A stretch of DNA of 64,000 nucleotides from Plectrocnemia conspersa (GCA_009617715.1 VTFK01000006.1:1426001-1490000), one strand, 5' to 3'. Shown: positions 34,561 through 46,002, counted from the stretch's first letter. Numbers and translations are program-made. The notes: a model not told the origin generated them from the sequence alone.

Positions 34561-34599
34561 AAGCCTGGAAAATATTTTATTTTTCGTTTGACTAGATCA

Positions 34600-35370
34600 C
34601 CCCTTTGCTTATGTAAAAACATTTTATTGCTTTTGACGTAAATTTTTGCCTTCTGGAAAGTGATAATTGTTTTTGCGCCCTCCTATTGAACAAAATACGG
34701 TTTGCATATACTTTAACCAATACTCTTATATTATATAAAAATCCGTAGTAATATCGGTAAGGATAGCTATAATATTTTTTAAATGAGTGCAGACTAACTA
34801 TAGAGCAATATGCGAGATACGACGTCCATCTGTACTTACTTTACCTGAGATAAATATTTAGCACTTGACCTAATGAAAGTTCTAAAACTATAATTAGGTT
34901 TGGGTTTGAACAAAAAATGTACGTTTCGCAACTGTCAAATAGAGTTTCATAGACATTTTAGAGCAGCATATGTTAAATTATATTTTCGCTGGTAGAATAT
35001 GTATCTACTAGTGAAAACGTGTTTGGACTTCACTAGTAAAAATATAACTTCCCTTAAAAATACACATTCACTGTAACATTTATACCTTGCATGTGAATAA
35101 ATAATGATTTTACTAGCACCTGCCAGATAAATTATATTTTCACTGATAAAAATATATGTTTATATAGACCCTGAAATAACATATTTGTTTTTTGTATAAT
35201 TCGAGTTGTTTTTTTTTATTTTCTTTGAAATATAACCCGAGAATTTCTAGTTTAGAATCGAGGACGTCATTCAGCTTTTTCCATTAGGGGGAGGGGGCGA
35301 AACTTTTAATATTTCGATTTCATTAAGATTCATACCATTTTTCTAGACTAATTCAATGGGGGAATTTCGA
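34600..35370 (+). repeat. Dispersed family A, copy with only one core arm
   Basis: Begins with one arm of the palindromic core (ATTTTATTGCTTTTGACG to AACAAAATACGGTTT, about 34621-34704). The shared long arm follows, with TAGGTTTGGGTTTGAACA, TGTACGTTTCGCAACTGTC and TTTCATAGACATTTTAGAG, and the outer end AACCCGAGAATTTCT (about 35236). The other core arm seen at 45.0 and 55.2 kb is absent. Confidence 0.75.
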
Positions 35371-36627
35371 ATTTTAATAATCTGTCAATTCAATGTAAAA
35401 TGGCTAGGAATTCCTGAAGCTTTTACCGTATTATATTGATAGTAGTATCTCTGAGTAACTAATGAAATAAAATACTGGAAATTTTATCATAAAGTCATTT
35501 AAAATAGCTTCAGAAAATATGCATATATGCATGGCATGACTGCAATAGTAAAACCATTTTGGGCATGACTTTTAAATGTTAAAACAATATCTGTTTGATC
35601 CTTTTTTTAGTTGATTAGAGTGACCCAAATCCTTTCGTTTTATGACGCTTTTAACACTTTTTACACAAATAATTTAATTATCTTTCAAGCTAAAGCATTT
35701 AATCAAATATGCATAGTAAATAACTGTACTACAACTATAAGTACTTCTTGGCGGCTGCTTCCTGTACTGTGCATTCCAAAAAGTTCGACACGGTAGATTA
35801 GCAGAACAACAAACTATCTAAATATAGATCAACAATGTGTGCACCGAAATAGAGCTGATGTTCGCAGACTGCTCTGATTCCAAGGTCAAATAATTTGTTT
35901 CCAACTGCAAATGCCAGACTATTCCGCTTGGCTCTTTGCGCCAGTTTCAGGAGCGACTGTCTGTAAAGTTTCGGATTTGGGAACGGCCAAAAAATATATG
36001 TATTTACAGGTGTCCGAGCAAAACGCGTCGATATTTTGAACCTTTTTATTTTCGTTTCAATGTCGCGCAGAACGGAACAGCCCGGGGATGTTAAGAAAAA
36101 ATGTAAACAGAAATAAATTAAAAGGTCGCTGCTGTATGTATGTACGTGTGTGTATGATATCGCACGTTTCTATATTCGGCGCGGCTATTAATCAAATCCA
36201 TAAATAACACAGTTGCGGCGCATACGATTTCATAATATTTATTATATAAATATTAGCGTATTTTTTATTGCGAGCGTATCCTAATATTTATGCCAATGAA
36301 CTCGTGAATTATTTATTTGTTATTCAAAGTCTGTCTGTTGTTTTCGTTTTTGGCATCGTTGAACTTGGAGAAATGTTTTGGTCGAACGCGACCGGCTAGA
36401 CGCCTCGACATTTTTTCACCGTCAACTTTTTGACAGGCGTATAAAAAACGAGAGTAAACTTTTGACATTTGCGCGATCACTTTTCTTTTATATCTGCGCC
36501 TTTGCACCTTAATAGGCTTATTGTCGAAACGTTGACGCTATCGGAATTTGATCGTGACGTATCATAATGGAGATACAAAAAAGAGCACTTGTTTATTTGT
36601 ATTATTAGTTGCTTAAAAAATAATTAA
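35371..36627. other. Mixed non-coding stretch
   Basis: Mostly AT-rich with a GC-richer patch at about 35850-36070. TATTTACAG then GTGTCC near 36008 is a poor abutting splice-site pair. No gene or element recognised. Confidence 0.45.
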
Positions 36628-37215
36628 CCCTTTACACTCCAAATGTTTTTTATAATTTATTAAAATTAATATGGAAATTTTTGCTACTTGGCGTGGTTAA
36701 AAAGTAGCTTGTATTGAAATATCAGAGAAGAATATCTTTGATTCGATGGTACATATGATTGAACATGAGAGAGGCTGCATGGGAAACAAATATTTTTTTA
36801 AAAGTGTAGCTCGCATTTTTAGTGAATATTCAAATAAAAAATAAATGAATGCTTATTTTGAAATACTTTTATTCACTTTTTTATGTATGGCAAAAAAATA
36901 TTTATAAGTAAAAAAATAATTTATTCATTCAGAAATTCGTAGATATCATTAGATGCTCCAGACTTACTGCATTATTTATTCAACCCTCTGCACTCCAAAG
37001 ATTTTTTCAAAAGTGTTACGCGAGCTGCCGGTAGCTCGCGGCGTGAATATTAAAAAAAATGATTTTATGTGGAATGATTATTTTAAAATACTTTTATACA
37101 TTTTATTTATTTATGGCAAAGAAATTTATTTAGAAGTATAAAAAAAATATTTATCCATTCAGAAATTCGTGGATATCACTAGCGATTGTGCTCCAGAATT
37201 ACTGCATTATTCATC
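36628..37215 (+). repeat. Direct repeat pair with TTAACCCT-type start
   Basis: Two units of roughly 230 bp share TTTTGAAATACTTTTAT..., TATGGCAAA(A/G)AAAT, CATTCAGAAATTCGT(A/G)GATATCA and CTCCAGA(A/C)TTACTGCATTATT. The first unit is preceded by TTAACCCTTTACACTCCAAATG, which resembles a piggyBac-type TTAA plus CCC terminus. The junction carries a strong hairpin CGCGAGCT/AGCTCGCG near 37018-37040. No matching right terminus was found. Confidence 0.6.
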
Positions 37216-37329
37216 AGCAATCACTGGGTGAAATCTAAAATTCAACAATATAATGAAACTTGTTGTTGAAATAACTAATCGAGTGAAGTCTCGTGCTCTT
37301 CAAATATGATATTCAAAACAAATGAGCTG

Positions 37330-37965
37330 CATTGCCAGCATGGAAAGCTTCCTACTGGCATTTTTTTTTTTTAAGAAACATACTATAACTTATCCAGAAC
37401 TTGAACAGTTTAAATAGCTGTAATTGCACTTTTTTAAACATCACAGAAAAACTCAATGAACTATTCAGCTTTATGGGAAAAAATGATATATAATATACAT
37501 AATGTCTAATAAGTTGCAGGATTTTGTTTTTTTTGTAGACATCACAAAAAAACTCAACGAACTAAGTAATCAGCTTTATAGGAAAAATTATCTCTAATGT
37601 AAAATCATTTTATAACAAACATAAATTCTGGGAGAATAATTTGATCCAATTTGTTTGAAAAAGAAGCTAGAAATAGAAGCGAACAAAACGTATATTTACA
37701 GAAGTACGTTAGCTGAGTAAAGAAATAGTTCTCCGTCGTTTTAACAAATTGCTACCGGCATTAGTTGTTTTTTATAAGAAACCTAATATAACTTATCCAG
37801 AACTTGAAGATACTAATTAGCTTCTGTTGTTTTTTTTTAGACATCGCAGAAAACTCAATGAACTAAATTCAAAATATTCAACTTTAAGAGAAAAATTATA
37901 TCTAATGTACATAAAATCATTTTATAACAAACTTTAAATTCTGGTAGAATAATTTGAGCTAATAA
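37330..37965 (+). pseudogene. Repeated decayed hAT (ZBED5-like) transposase fragments
   Basis: Three partial copies of one coding-derived segment lie in the same direction near 37435, 37545 and 37840. They read as NITEKLNEL, DITKKLNEL...NVKSFYNKHKFW and RRKLNELN...IKSFYNKL, with stops and shifts between them. The pattern DI..KLNELN...K.F..KL.FW is typical of ZBED5/GTF2IRD2-like hAT transposases. Each copy follows a T-run. The phrase AACTTATCCAGAACTTGAA is duplicated at about 37386 and 37789. No termini were identified. Related to, but probably distinct from, the element at 57754-59215. Confidence 0.6.
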
Positions 37966-38863
37966 GTTAAAAAAATTCTTGCAAAAAAAAATAAGAAAAA
38001 GAATCTTACAAGACGTACAATATGAAAAATTATAATTAATTTCCTTAAGAACAGTTTGAACAATGTTTTTTTTTTATTTTAATAAAATCAACTTATTTTA
38101 TAAAAATGGACATTAAAATTTTTCACGAAGATGGACCTTTATCAGAAATGGAGTTGCTAGATTTTCAATGTGATTTGTCACTAAAAGGCACTGTTTCTAG
38201 TACATAATCTATATAGCCTACAGTTTCAGCAGAAAAGTATATCTTTCCTCTGATTGAATGCATTATTTTCTTCTACTTATCTATGCGAATCTTTATTTTC
38301 AACTATGAATGTCATTAAAAACAAATATATAAATAGACTTACAGATAAACATCTTGATAGTTGCGTTCAGATTAGAGTAACAATTCGAAATTGAAAAAAT
38401 CGCAGATTATTAATTCTTTCTCGTACTCGTGATGTGAGTGTGGTACATGAACGCTATGAGTTGACGTATTTTTTGTACAATTTTTATAGAGTTGTAGATA
38501 TATAAATATCCCTTCTAAGTGAATTACTTGTACGTGTATTTATTGATCATACATATTTATTTGTAAATTATTTTTCCATATTCCATTTTCACGTTTTCTA
38601 ATACTTATTTTACTCTACATATATAATTTTAGCCATTTTGAAATAATTTACCAGATTTTTTAGTTGTTCCGCAATAATCAATAAGTAAAATTGTTTTAGA
38701 AAATTATGTTTAAATTCAAGATTGTCGTCATCTTTTCGATAATGCTTTTTCAACATTTTTTATAACTTCAAACGTAACTCACACGCTGATTAAGGTTTGT
38801 GATCACTGTTCTAATCCATTTTCAGTGAATTAGAGGATAATAAAACAGGTTTTAATATATATA
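37966..38863. other. AT-rich non-coding stretch, nothing recognised
   Basis: AT-rich filler; no supported features. Confidence 0.5.
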
Positions 38864-39040
38864 CAGTAGACCCCCCAATAACACGGTAATTTGGCAGCGC
38901 GTTACTTATTTGTGAGCGAGCCAAAGGGAGGATATCGCACCTGATTCGTATGTACGTATTGAACAAAATATTTTCTAGTCTTCCAACTACACGCACCCAA
39001 ATAGCACGTCCCCAAATTACCGTGTTATTGGGGTTTACTG
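38864..39040. mobile_element. Tigger/pogo-like MITE, 177 bp, TA target duplication
   Basis: The left end CAGTAGACCCCCCAATAACA and the right end in reverse complement (CAGTAAACCCCAATAACACG) form long inverted repeats extending through the AATTTGG phrase. TA flanks both sides (38862-38863 and 39041-39042). The CAGT(A)GACCC-type terminus with TA duplication fits the pogo/Tigger group. The interior is non-coding. Confidence 0.85.
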
Positions 39041-39319
39041 TATAAATTAAATTATGAAAACTTTTAATGTGTATTTTACACCGAAATATGATAAGGCACA
39101 TACAAGCTCTTCGTAAAAATATCATTAGTGGTTTCTAATGACAATTTAACACTCTCCACTCCAATGTTTTTTTCAAAAGTGTTCCAGACACGCTAAGCTA
39201 TTTTTAGTGAATTATAACAAGATAAAAAGCCGGTTTTAATATAAATTATAAAAGTGAGACTCTTTAGTGTGTGTATGAGACATTTTTTTTAATTAAGTAA
39301 AGTGTGATACTTTTTAAAA
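39041..39319. repeat. CACTCC-AAAAGTGTT motif copy in AT-rich spacer
   Basis: AACACTCTCCACTCCAATG with TTTTTTTCAAAAGTGTTCC (39148-39187) matches the motif at about 36983-37020, marking a dispersed short repeat. The rest is AT-rich. Confidence 0.5.
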
Positions 39320-39510
39320 TATTTTTTCACAAGTTTCGCAATAATACGTCGCTTATTTTCTTACTCCGCAGCTCTTGCGGCTCTCGTCCTCAAATTCTGA
39401 TCAGAATCTGTTATTGAAAATATATTTCAAATTAAGTCAAGAGAATAAAATATTTAACCAAAAAAGGACCATAACCAATATTTTGAACATTAATTTCATA
39501 TTTGATTATT
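39320..39510 (+). repeat. Dispersed repeat E, copy 2
   Basis: Same ordered landmarks as 30840-31075 (TTTTTTCACAAG, TTTCGCAATAATACGTCG, CTCAAATTCTGAT, AATAAAATATTTAACCAAAA). Ends without the 43-bp motif that follows copy 1. Confidence 0.65.
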
Positions 39511-40059
39511 CTAAGAAATGCTTTTTATTTCCTCGGCTTCGTTATGCGGAGCGTGTTCACTTCAATAGATTTTTGGTGATTCGCATTCTGTACGATACGC
39601 TAGTTCACATTCTGTACGAAAAAATCAAAGAAAATTTATAAGATATATCCGTATTTTTATATTATTTTGCTAGGAGCGTTGTGATACAATTCACTGCATT
39701 CTCGGCGTAGCGTCTACTAAATTAAGTACTTTTTAAAGTTACTAAGGGTCGTTGTTGATAACCTTTTAATGCGAGTTTGAGAGTGCATTAAAGAGTTGCG
39801 ATCGCAACCCTCATTCTTACCCGTTGCGGTCAAAACGTCAGCGCTTGAGAACGCTCCTCTTGTACGAACCATCCATCCAGTTTCTCAATAAGAAACTGAA
39901 AAAATATATATGGAATGATGTTCATCTGTTTCATATGTGCAATATTTGTTTTTTATTTATTTTTCATAATGGTCAGATTTGTAATAAAAAATAAAATAAA
40001 TAATCTGGCAGTCAGTTCTTAGCTGTTATGACGTTATTGTAAGTGTATGTGATTTACTG
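39511..40059. other. Mixed non-coding stretch
   Basis: Contains the palindrome GTTGCGATCGCAAC near 39795 and a small hairpin CAGTTTCT/AGAAACTG near 39880. No gene recognised. Confidence 0.45.
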
Positions 40060-40480
40060 TCGCGAGGCGCCCAAGGACGGAATCCCCGTCATATTCTATT
40101 TGGAAATGTAATAAAATATCGACACGGAGAGCACGTGTGCGTTTTACGTTACTCTCGCACACTAATGCACGTGTCTGGTCGGCTCGGCTTTTATGAATGA
40201 ACGTCGAATTAGCGGCGCGAGAGAGCGATCCGTGTAATAATAATAATAATAAAAGTGGCAGTCGGATTGATTAGGTCGCCCCGCGAGCGCCGCCGCCCCG
40301 TCGCTTCGCCCCCACTGCCGGCGCCGTGGCCGCGGATTGTTTGTTTCCGTAATGAGGCGGTATCTCGCTCTCATCGTCGCCCCGCTCTTTATGAGCCATT
40401 ATCGCGATTGGCCCCGTGCCAGCGATTCCGATCGGACGCATTGTCCGACTGCCTATTATAACGTCTTGCAATCGGCGAAG
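40060..40480. promoter_or_regulatory. CpG island with E-boxes and an (AAT)n run
   Basis: Contains CACGTG near 40133 and 40168, a (TAA)n microsatellite at about 40235-40252, and dense CpG at 40265-40340. Several overlapping frames on both strands show no recognisable protein. Confidence 0.4.
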
Positions 40481-41139
40481 GACACTTTGAAAAATGAGAA
40501 TATTAAGGGCAGAACTTGGATGCAACGAAATATGTCACACTTTGATAGCTCATATCTTCTAAACTACAAATCGTAGAGAGATGAAAAATGTATCATTAGA
40601 TAGCTTATAGAGACATGTTTAAAATAATGTAATAAAGTTAAGATTTTGAACAACAGAAAGTCGTTTCAAGATTGATTCCGCGAAAATCTGTAATATGTAA
40701 CGGAAACCCTATGTTGTGGGATTCAATTTTTAGTGTGAAAAAGACTTTGGCTTTGGGCTTAAACAGAAAATAGTCGTTTCTCAACATTTTAGAGCAGTAT
40801 CTAATTATATTTTCTCTAGAAAAATAAGTATCTACTGGTGATATGATTTCACTGAAACAGTTGGTAAAATTATATTTATATATACTAGTGAAAATATAAC
40901 TTCACTGTAACATATGTATATAATCCACGGTCCATAACTTTTTCACAAATATATTTCTATACAGAAACAATACAAATATGTTGATGCAATTCACGTTGTT
41001 TACATTTAACGGTATCGATATTAAATCGTCGCGTAATCCAAGCGATAAAATATATGTAGATTCACAATGACGATAAAAACAATCCAAGTCATGAATGAAT
41101 CGCTATAATTATTCATCGATATGTAAACGGGCGCCAATT
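40481..41139 (+). repeat. Family A internal fragment in AT-rich sequence
   Basis: At about 40750-40920, GTCGTTTCTCAACATTTTAG, AGTATCTACTGGTGA and AGTGAAAATATAACTTCACT match the long-arm part of family A (compare 34935-35060). No palindromic core is present. The rest is unassigned AT-rich DNA. Confidence 0.55.
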
Positions 41140-41480
41140 CGTGACCTAGCGCAATCTATTCAATAAAAAAACAATAAACGTCAAAGTCGCGACAAGCTGT
41201 CTGGCTGGTTTACGCATTTTCGACTCGATCGCCTTATTAATGGGGCGCTTATTACCGCTTATTATTTATTACATAAGGTCGGATGCGAAGATAAGCCGCT
41301 CGGTGACAATGACGAGTCCGCTTCCGACCTGGGCCAACCATTAAACATGGGTATTACGTCACCACGAGACGGTCACGTGTCGACGTTAACGAGTGCAGAG
41401 TTGGGGGTCAATGCAACGGACCGATAATAAATTGCTACATAATTGTGGCGCGAGGATTGCACTGTTGTATGTACATTTTT
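41140..41480. promoter_or_regulatory. CpG-richer island
   Basis: GC-richer segment with CACGTG near 41383 and TTACGTCACC near 41355. No coding frame recognised. Confidence 0.35.
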
Positions 41481-41639
41481 GTGTCGAGAGCGAAAACGAT
41501 GAATCCGGGCCTCATGACAAAAATAGCATTTTATATATATTTTAACATCGTAATATAACTTCTTGAATAAATAATAATAGGTATGAGTTAACCCTTTCTA
41601 TGCTACAAATAAATATAAAAATTAGCAAAATTTTTATAA
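41481..41639. other. AT-rich spacer with a TTAACCCTTTC phrase
   Basis: TTAACCCTTTCTATGC near 41589 resembles a piggyBac-type TTAA/CCC end, but no partner end is visible. Confidence 0.35.
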
Positions 41640-41987
41640 AATATCTATTTTATAAAATTTTTGACTAAAATAATGATTAGAAACTTTTATACATTTTTCC
41701 TTATGCTTCTGCCTAGGCACATAACAGCATTGTTCGGTCAACGTACGCATGATTGTCTCTTCGGAGAAACAAACATACAAAAAAAATACCGGTAGCATTT
41801 TTAGTGCGAATTGAAAAAAAAAACATAATTTAAAAATATTTTTTTCAATCTCGGTGTTGCTTGCCCCATTCGAAACGTTTTTTTTCATCGTGTCTATTTA
41901 TTGTAGCTTTTTCACTGCATCTATTAATTGTGACGTTATAAAGTTCTCTTAGATATTTCGATTTCTTTATCATTTAAAATACATATA

Positions 41988-43090
41988 CAGGCGGCCCTCT
42001 ACTTTCGCACATAATTGGTTCCTGAAAATGTGTGCGAATGTTGAATGTACGAAAGTCGAGGGAAGTAAAAAAAATTGAAATTGTGTGTATTTTAAAATAT
42101 TTTTCTATCAAGTAAATATAAGATGTTTAAGAGACGTTTAAGTGTGGTTTGCGGGTGTTTCCTTTGATAAGTTATCAAGAGTTAACTGTTTTCCACTATT
42201 CTTTATCTTTTCTTCATATAGTATTTTATAACATGCTATGTTTTTATTGATCGCCCTACGCACTTGAAATATGCGTTCTCCATTGGATCACAATCTTTAA
42301 TAATATTTAAAAATTTGTCAAGGTGCGTGAAGGCTTCATTCATATTTTTCATTGTTAAAGAGTTTTCCAAAATAAACCTGTCTCATCTACATTAAATATT
42401 TGGCTAGAGGAATGTTCTCCATCTTCGATAATTTTGAATAATTAGGAAATAAATTCTTTTGCAGCATTTTTATCCGCATCAGCCGATTCTCCAGTAAATT
42501 TAATATTATGAAAAGAATACCTCATTTTAAAATTGTAAAATCAACCGTTACTTACCTGAAAAACCTTGTTAAAATCTTTTTTTAATCTATCCTTCCAATC
42601 TTTGTGCAAACTAAGAGCTTTTGCTTGAATAATTGAAATACTCAGAGGGACATCTTTTTGATGTTGCTCATCGATCCACGATGACAAAGATTTTCCATTT
42701 CATCCATGTTTTTTTTTTGCTGTGTTTTTTTGGAAACATATCTTTAAAGATTGCGGAAATATATCTTTATTTTCTACAATTTTGAACGTATTTCTTAATT
42801 ATATTTTTTATTTTGCAAAATTGAACATATCGTAGACCTGTTTGTATCATACGAACGTCCGATTGAAGCAAAAGATTCACCGCTATCAGAACGTCTAATA
42901 ATTTCCATCTTTGTCTCGAATTGTGTGAAGTTTATGAGTCCTTGATTTATTTTTGTTCGTAACAACACAAGTTTTTCCGTTTCTCACTCGTGTTTATATA
43001 TTTTTTTTTTTTAAAAAAATTAAATTTAAAAAAATTGTTTTTTTTTAAATGTGCGAAATAGCGAATTGTGCGAAAGTCGAGGGCCGCCTG
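41988..43090 (-). mobile_element. Tigger/pogo-like element, copy 1, TA target duplication
   Basis: Ends CAGGCGGCCCTC(T/G)ACTTTCGCACA form about 25-bp inverted repeats, flanked by TA (41986-41987 and 43091-43092). On the minus strand (about 42700-42390) a decayed transposase shows the CENP-B-type DNA-binding blocks WIDEQHQKDVPLS, IIQAKAL, VFQVSNG, FTGESADAD and AAKEFI, then NVDETGLFWKTL, containing the first catalytic aspartate. A W-to-stop change after SNG, a stop before LFKII and loss of the rest of the catalytic core make it non-functional. It inserted into the surrounding Tc1-like element. Confidence 0.92.
42390..42700 (-). pseudogene. Decayed Tigger/pogo transposase (CENP-B-type N-terminal region)
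   Basis: Roughly 100 codons remain of a pogo/Tigger transposase: the second helix-turn-helix (WIDEQ...PLS...AKAL), the SNG-x-F-x-N-F-K linker block, GESADAD and the NVDETGLFW block. At least two in-frame stops are present. About 30 codons of C-terminal-like sequence (FTHLDKFLNII, then CDPMENAYF) appear downstream, so the middle of the gene is deleted. Confidence 0.85.
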
Positions 43091-43576
43091 TATTTGTAAC
43101 GCGTTTATTTTGCAATGCAATATGTTTAAGTGCTAACATTTTTTTATTCTTATCACTGATTGATAAGACACGTTGAATTTTTCGGCCATTTCTCGATAAG
43201 TATGAGTTAAGTACAAATAAAAATTTTCACTTTATCAGAAATATTTTTTCATTGGGCCATTTTAAAAAAATACTGTTTTACACAAAAAATATTATTAACT
43301 ACTATTGAATTAATATACAAATTACTATTTAATACCAATTATGATGTAAGTTATAGTTTAAAAAAGATTAGAAAATAAAACGTAATTTTGACAGAACCAC
43401 AAATTGCTGCACACTGAATACAGTCTCCTTTGTTCAATATGTAACTGTTGTTAAAAATCATCGCTTACTAACGAGCTTGAAATATTTTAACCCACAACAT
43501 TTATATCCTACATTAGTTGCTTGCAAATTATTAAAATACGTGAAATGTTGGAGTGGTCCAATTATTTTGCCACATT

Positions 43577-43725
43577 TATATTCTCCTCTGATATTTCTAT
43601 GAAAGCTATTTGTTTGTATAAAGGAATTTTTTTATGAATTAAGAGTTTTCATTTGTTTTTTTCTTATAAATAATACGTTTCAGTGTTCTTCGAGTCGTTG
43701 TTTCAAAAGTATATAGTTATTAGCG
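43577..43725. other. AT-rich spacer
   Basis: Nothing recognised outside the Tc1 terminus. Confidence 0.5.
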
Positions 43726-44350
43726 ATGTGTGACTTACCCCCGTCTCATTCCCACATGACGTCTTCCCTTACGTTTTCCTCACTCGAGATTCGCGCACGT
43801 CACGTAGGTAGGTAGCACATTCGCGCGAAAACAACGTACATATTTACGATTCCGGTCGGAAAAACGCGTCCGCTCCCGGATAAGTTTGAGAGCCTGCGAC
43901 GTAAACATTGCACATGAATAATGGAGGGATATCCCAGAGCCGTCTACCTGTTTTACGGCACATAATCGCGCCGCGCCGAAAATAGCACCAGACACTTTTC
44001 ACACTCAATAAACACGATTTTGTGTGTATGTATACGTACATATTATAAAAGCGGCGGCATTGTGCCGATCCGTCTCGCTTTTATGATATTATGTATTTAC
44101 CAGCGTATTCTTATTATGACGCGGCAGCGTGTGCGTTACGACGTTTCGGCCGTTCGGCACCAGCCAAAGGTCAACGCTTCCATTGTGTTAAATCGGACGT
44201 TTTATGAATGAAAAGCACGTGCCGACGCTTTACAAACAACAAACACTTTACGCGTTGCATGCGTATGTCACGCTTCATCTGTTTCTTGTCAGCGCCGCCG
44301 CCGCCACCGCTTGAGCCGCTGATCAAAAATGGTCGCGTTCCGTGTACCGA
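43726..44350. promoter_or_regulatory. CpG-rich island
   Basis: CpG-rich sequence with ATGACGTCTTCC near 43756, CACGTG near 44216 and GCCGCCGCC near 44295. Overlapping short frames on both strands lack recognisable domains. Regulatory role inferred from composition. Confidence 0.4.
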
Positions 44351-44865
44351 ATTTCACTTTCCTTATTTCGCTCCAAATTGCGATTTTTACCAACTTTTCA
44401 GCCATTGAAAGGATTTGTGTTTGATATTTTAAATTATGTTGCTTCCTATGGGGCGTGAAAAAATATTCTTTGCAATACTTTTTAATTTCCAGAAATTTAA
44501 AAATCCCGATCATTCACAAAAAATAAGACAATTTAATATACATACATATATTTTTATTATTAGTAGCAGCTAAATTATTATTTTCTTTGTTCAGAAATCA
44601 CAGTCAGTAGAGAGATTTTAACAAAAGCATTTCATTGTTAAATTGCTGCATATTTTAGAATAATACAGATATTGTTTTAAATTTCTTCCAAAAAATATTT
44701 ATTTAATTATTATATCAAGTATTTCTGCTTTTTTTGTATTTCGTTTTTTTTGGATCGATAATTAATTTTACATCATAGATTCTCAAACTTAATTGACTCA
44801 TCGCGCACTTTTAACGATTTTTTTCATCGCTTTAGCAACGTTTTTAGTAAGATTTTTATAACAAT
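44351..44865. other. AT-rich non-coding stretch, nothing recognised
   Basis: AT-rich filler before the family A element. Confidence 0.5.
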
Positions 44866-45585
44866 ATTACGAGTGAAAATCGAATTAAGTACATCTAAAC
44901 CGAATTTTGCCCAATAGGAGAGTGCAAAAAACAATTATCACTTCTCAGAAGTCAAAAATCCACGTCAAAAGCAATAAAATCGTGCCGAACGCGTCGCGTT
45001 GGGAACGCTCGTTACCGAGCGTTCCGCGACGGCGCCGACACGATTTTATTGCTTTCGACGTGAATTTTTGCCTTCTGAGAAGTAATAATTGTTTTTGCGC
45101 TCTCCTATTGACCAAAATTCGGTTTGAATATACTTTGATCAGCACTCTTATATTAGAAGTTCGTAGTTATTATATTTTAAAACAGACAAAGTATGGATCG
45201 ATATGTTAAATGCGTGTATCTACTTATCCTTGAGTTGGCTAAGTTTGTATTTTGAACTAATAATTAATAATATTTGAAATAAAACTTTAGAACTTTCATT
45301 AGGTTAGGTTTAGGTTTGAACAGCAAGTGGACGTTTCGCAACTGTCAAAATGAGCTTCATAGACATTTTTGAGTAGCATATTAGCGCTACTCAAAAATAT
45401 CAGTTAAAATATTTTTTTTAGAATCTGCCAATTAATTTATCTTTTTACTGCTAAAAATATGTATCTACCGGTGAAAATGTATTCCGATATGATATTACTG
45501 AAATGACATGTTTTAAAAAATATTTTCTGGATAGATTCGAGACTGTTTTTTCTAGATTTTATTTTAGGAATAACCACATGAAACT
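44866..45585 (+). repeat. Dispersed family A, copy with full palindromic core
   Basis: A near-perfect inverted repeat of about 114-bp arms spans 44897-45125, centred on AACGCTCG-TTAC-CGAGCGTT. The left side continues to ACGAGTGAAAATCGAATT and the right side into the long arm (TAGGTTTAGGTTTGAACAG, ACGTTTCGCAACTGTC, TTCGAGACTGTTTTTTCTAG). A smaller 12-bp hairpin TTTTTGAGTAGC lies at about 45377-45408. The core would form a strong hairpin. The family resembles foldback-type repeats; no transposase trace found. Confidence 0.85.
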
Positions 45586-46002
45586 GAATGTATTATTTAT
45601 TTATTTTGCTGCATTAAATCCAGTTTTTAAATTACCGATAATACAATTTATATAAACATTAAATTTATATAATTCAGATGGTGATGTTGTTGATTTTTCA
45701 TTATTTCTTTGCTTCTTCATATGTATTCAATCTGAATTTTCAGATCGAATACCTAAATTTACATTTGTTGAATATTTCCTTTCATGTCTAATATTTTTTA
45801 ACGCTCGAAAAGCAATTAAGTCAACAATAATTCACAAACAAATTTCAACACAAAAGGAGCCGCGTCAAAAAACTATAATCTGTTCCTCGGAATAATAATG
45901 TTTATTGTGAAAATACTACCTAGAAAGTGTGTGCTTTTGAGGGCAATGTTCCGCTCCTTTTATTTATTGTATGTATAATATAAAAAGAGCTGAAGGAACT
46001 TA
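45586..46002. other. AT-rich non-coding stretch, nothing recognised
   Basis: AT-rich filler. Confidence 0.5.

Larger units (their letters stand above)
41640..43576 (-). pseudogene. Tc1-like transposon, interrupted by a Tigger/pogo element
   Basis: The outer terminus at 43552-43576 (inward AATGTGGCAAAATAATTGG) matches the Tc1 end at 22988. Reading inward on the minus strand, a helix-turn-helix start follows at 43262-43130 (ISDKVK, then TYREMAEKFNVSYQSVIRIK). The gene is then broken by the 1.1-kb element at 41988-43090. Beyond that come KRFEWGKQHRD and a frame ending FSEETIMRTLTEQCCYV...R, which correspond to the Tc1 blocks RLEWAKKH and FSDE/FSDES around the second catalytic acid. The copy has stops and frameshifts and lacks the C-terminal third and far terminus. 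Confidence 0.8.

Noticed and set aside
34586..34600. miR-279-like TGACTAGATC string
   Set aside because: Ten bases only, and no hairpin precursor on either side.
42540..42560. Abutting acceptor-donor (TTTTTCAG then GTAAGT) on the minus strand, a perfect recursive-splice look-alike
   Set aside because: It lies in the coding remnant of the Tigger transposase, where the same bases encode the conserved VFQVSNG block.
44907..45209. 100-codon frame and its antisense partner over the family A core, plus a similar frame at 55210-55440
   Set aside because: Both are translations of the palindromic repeat; symmetry makes both strands open.
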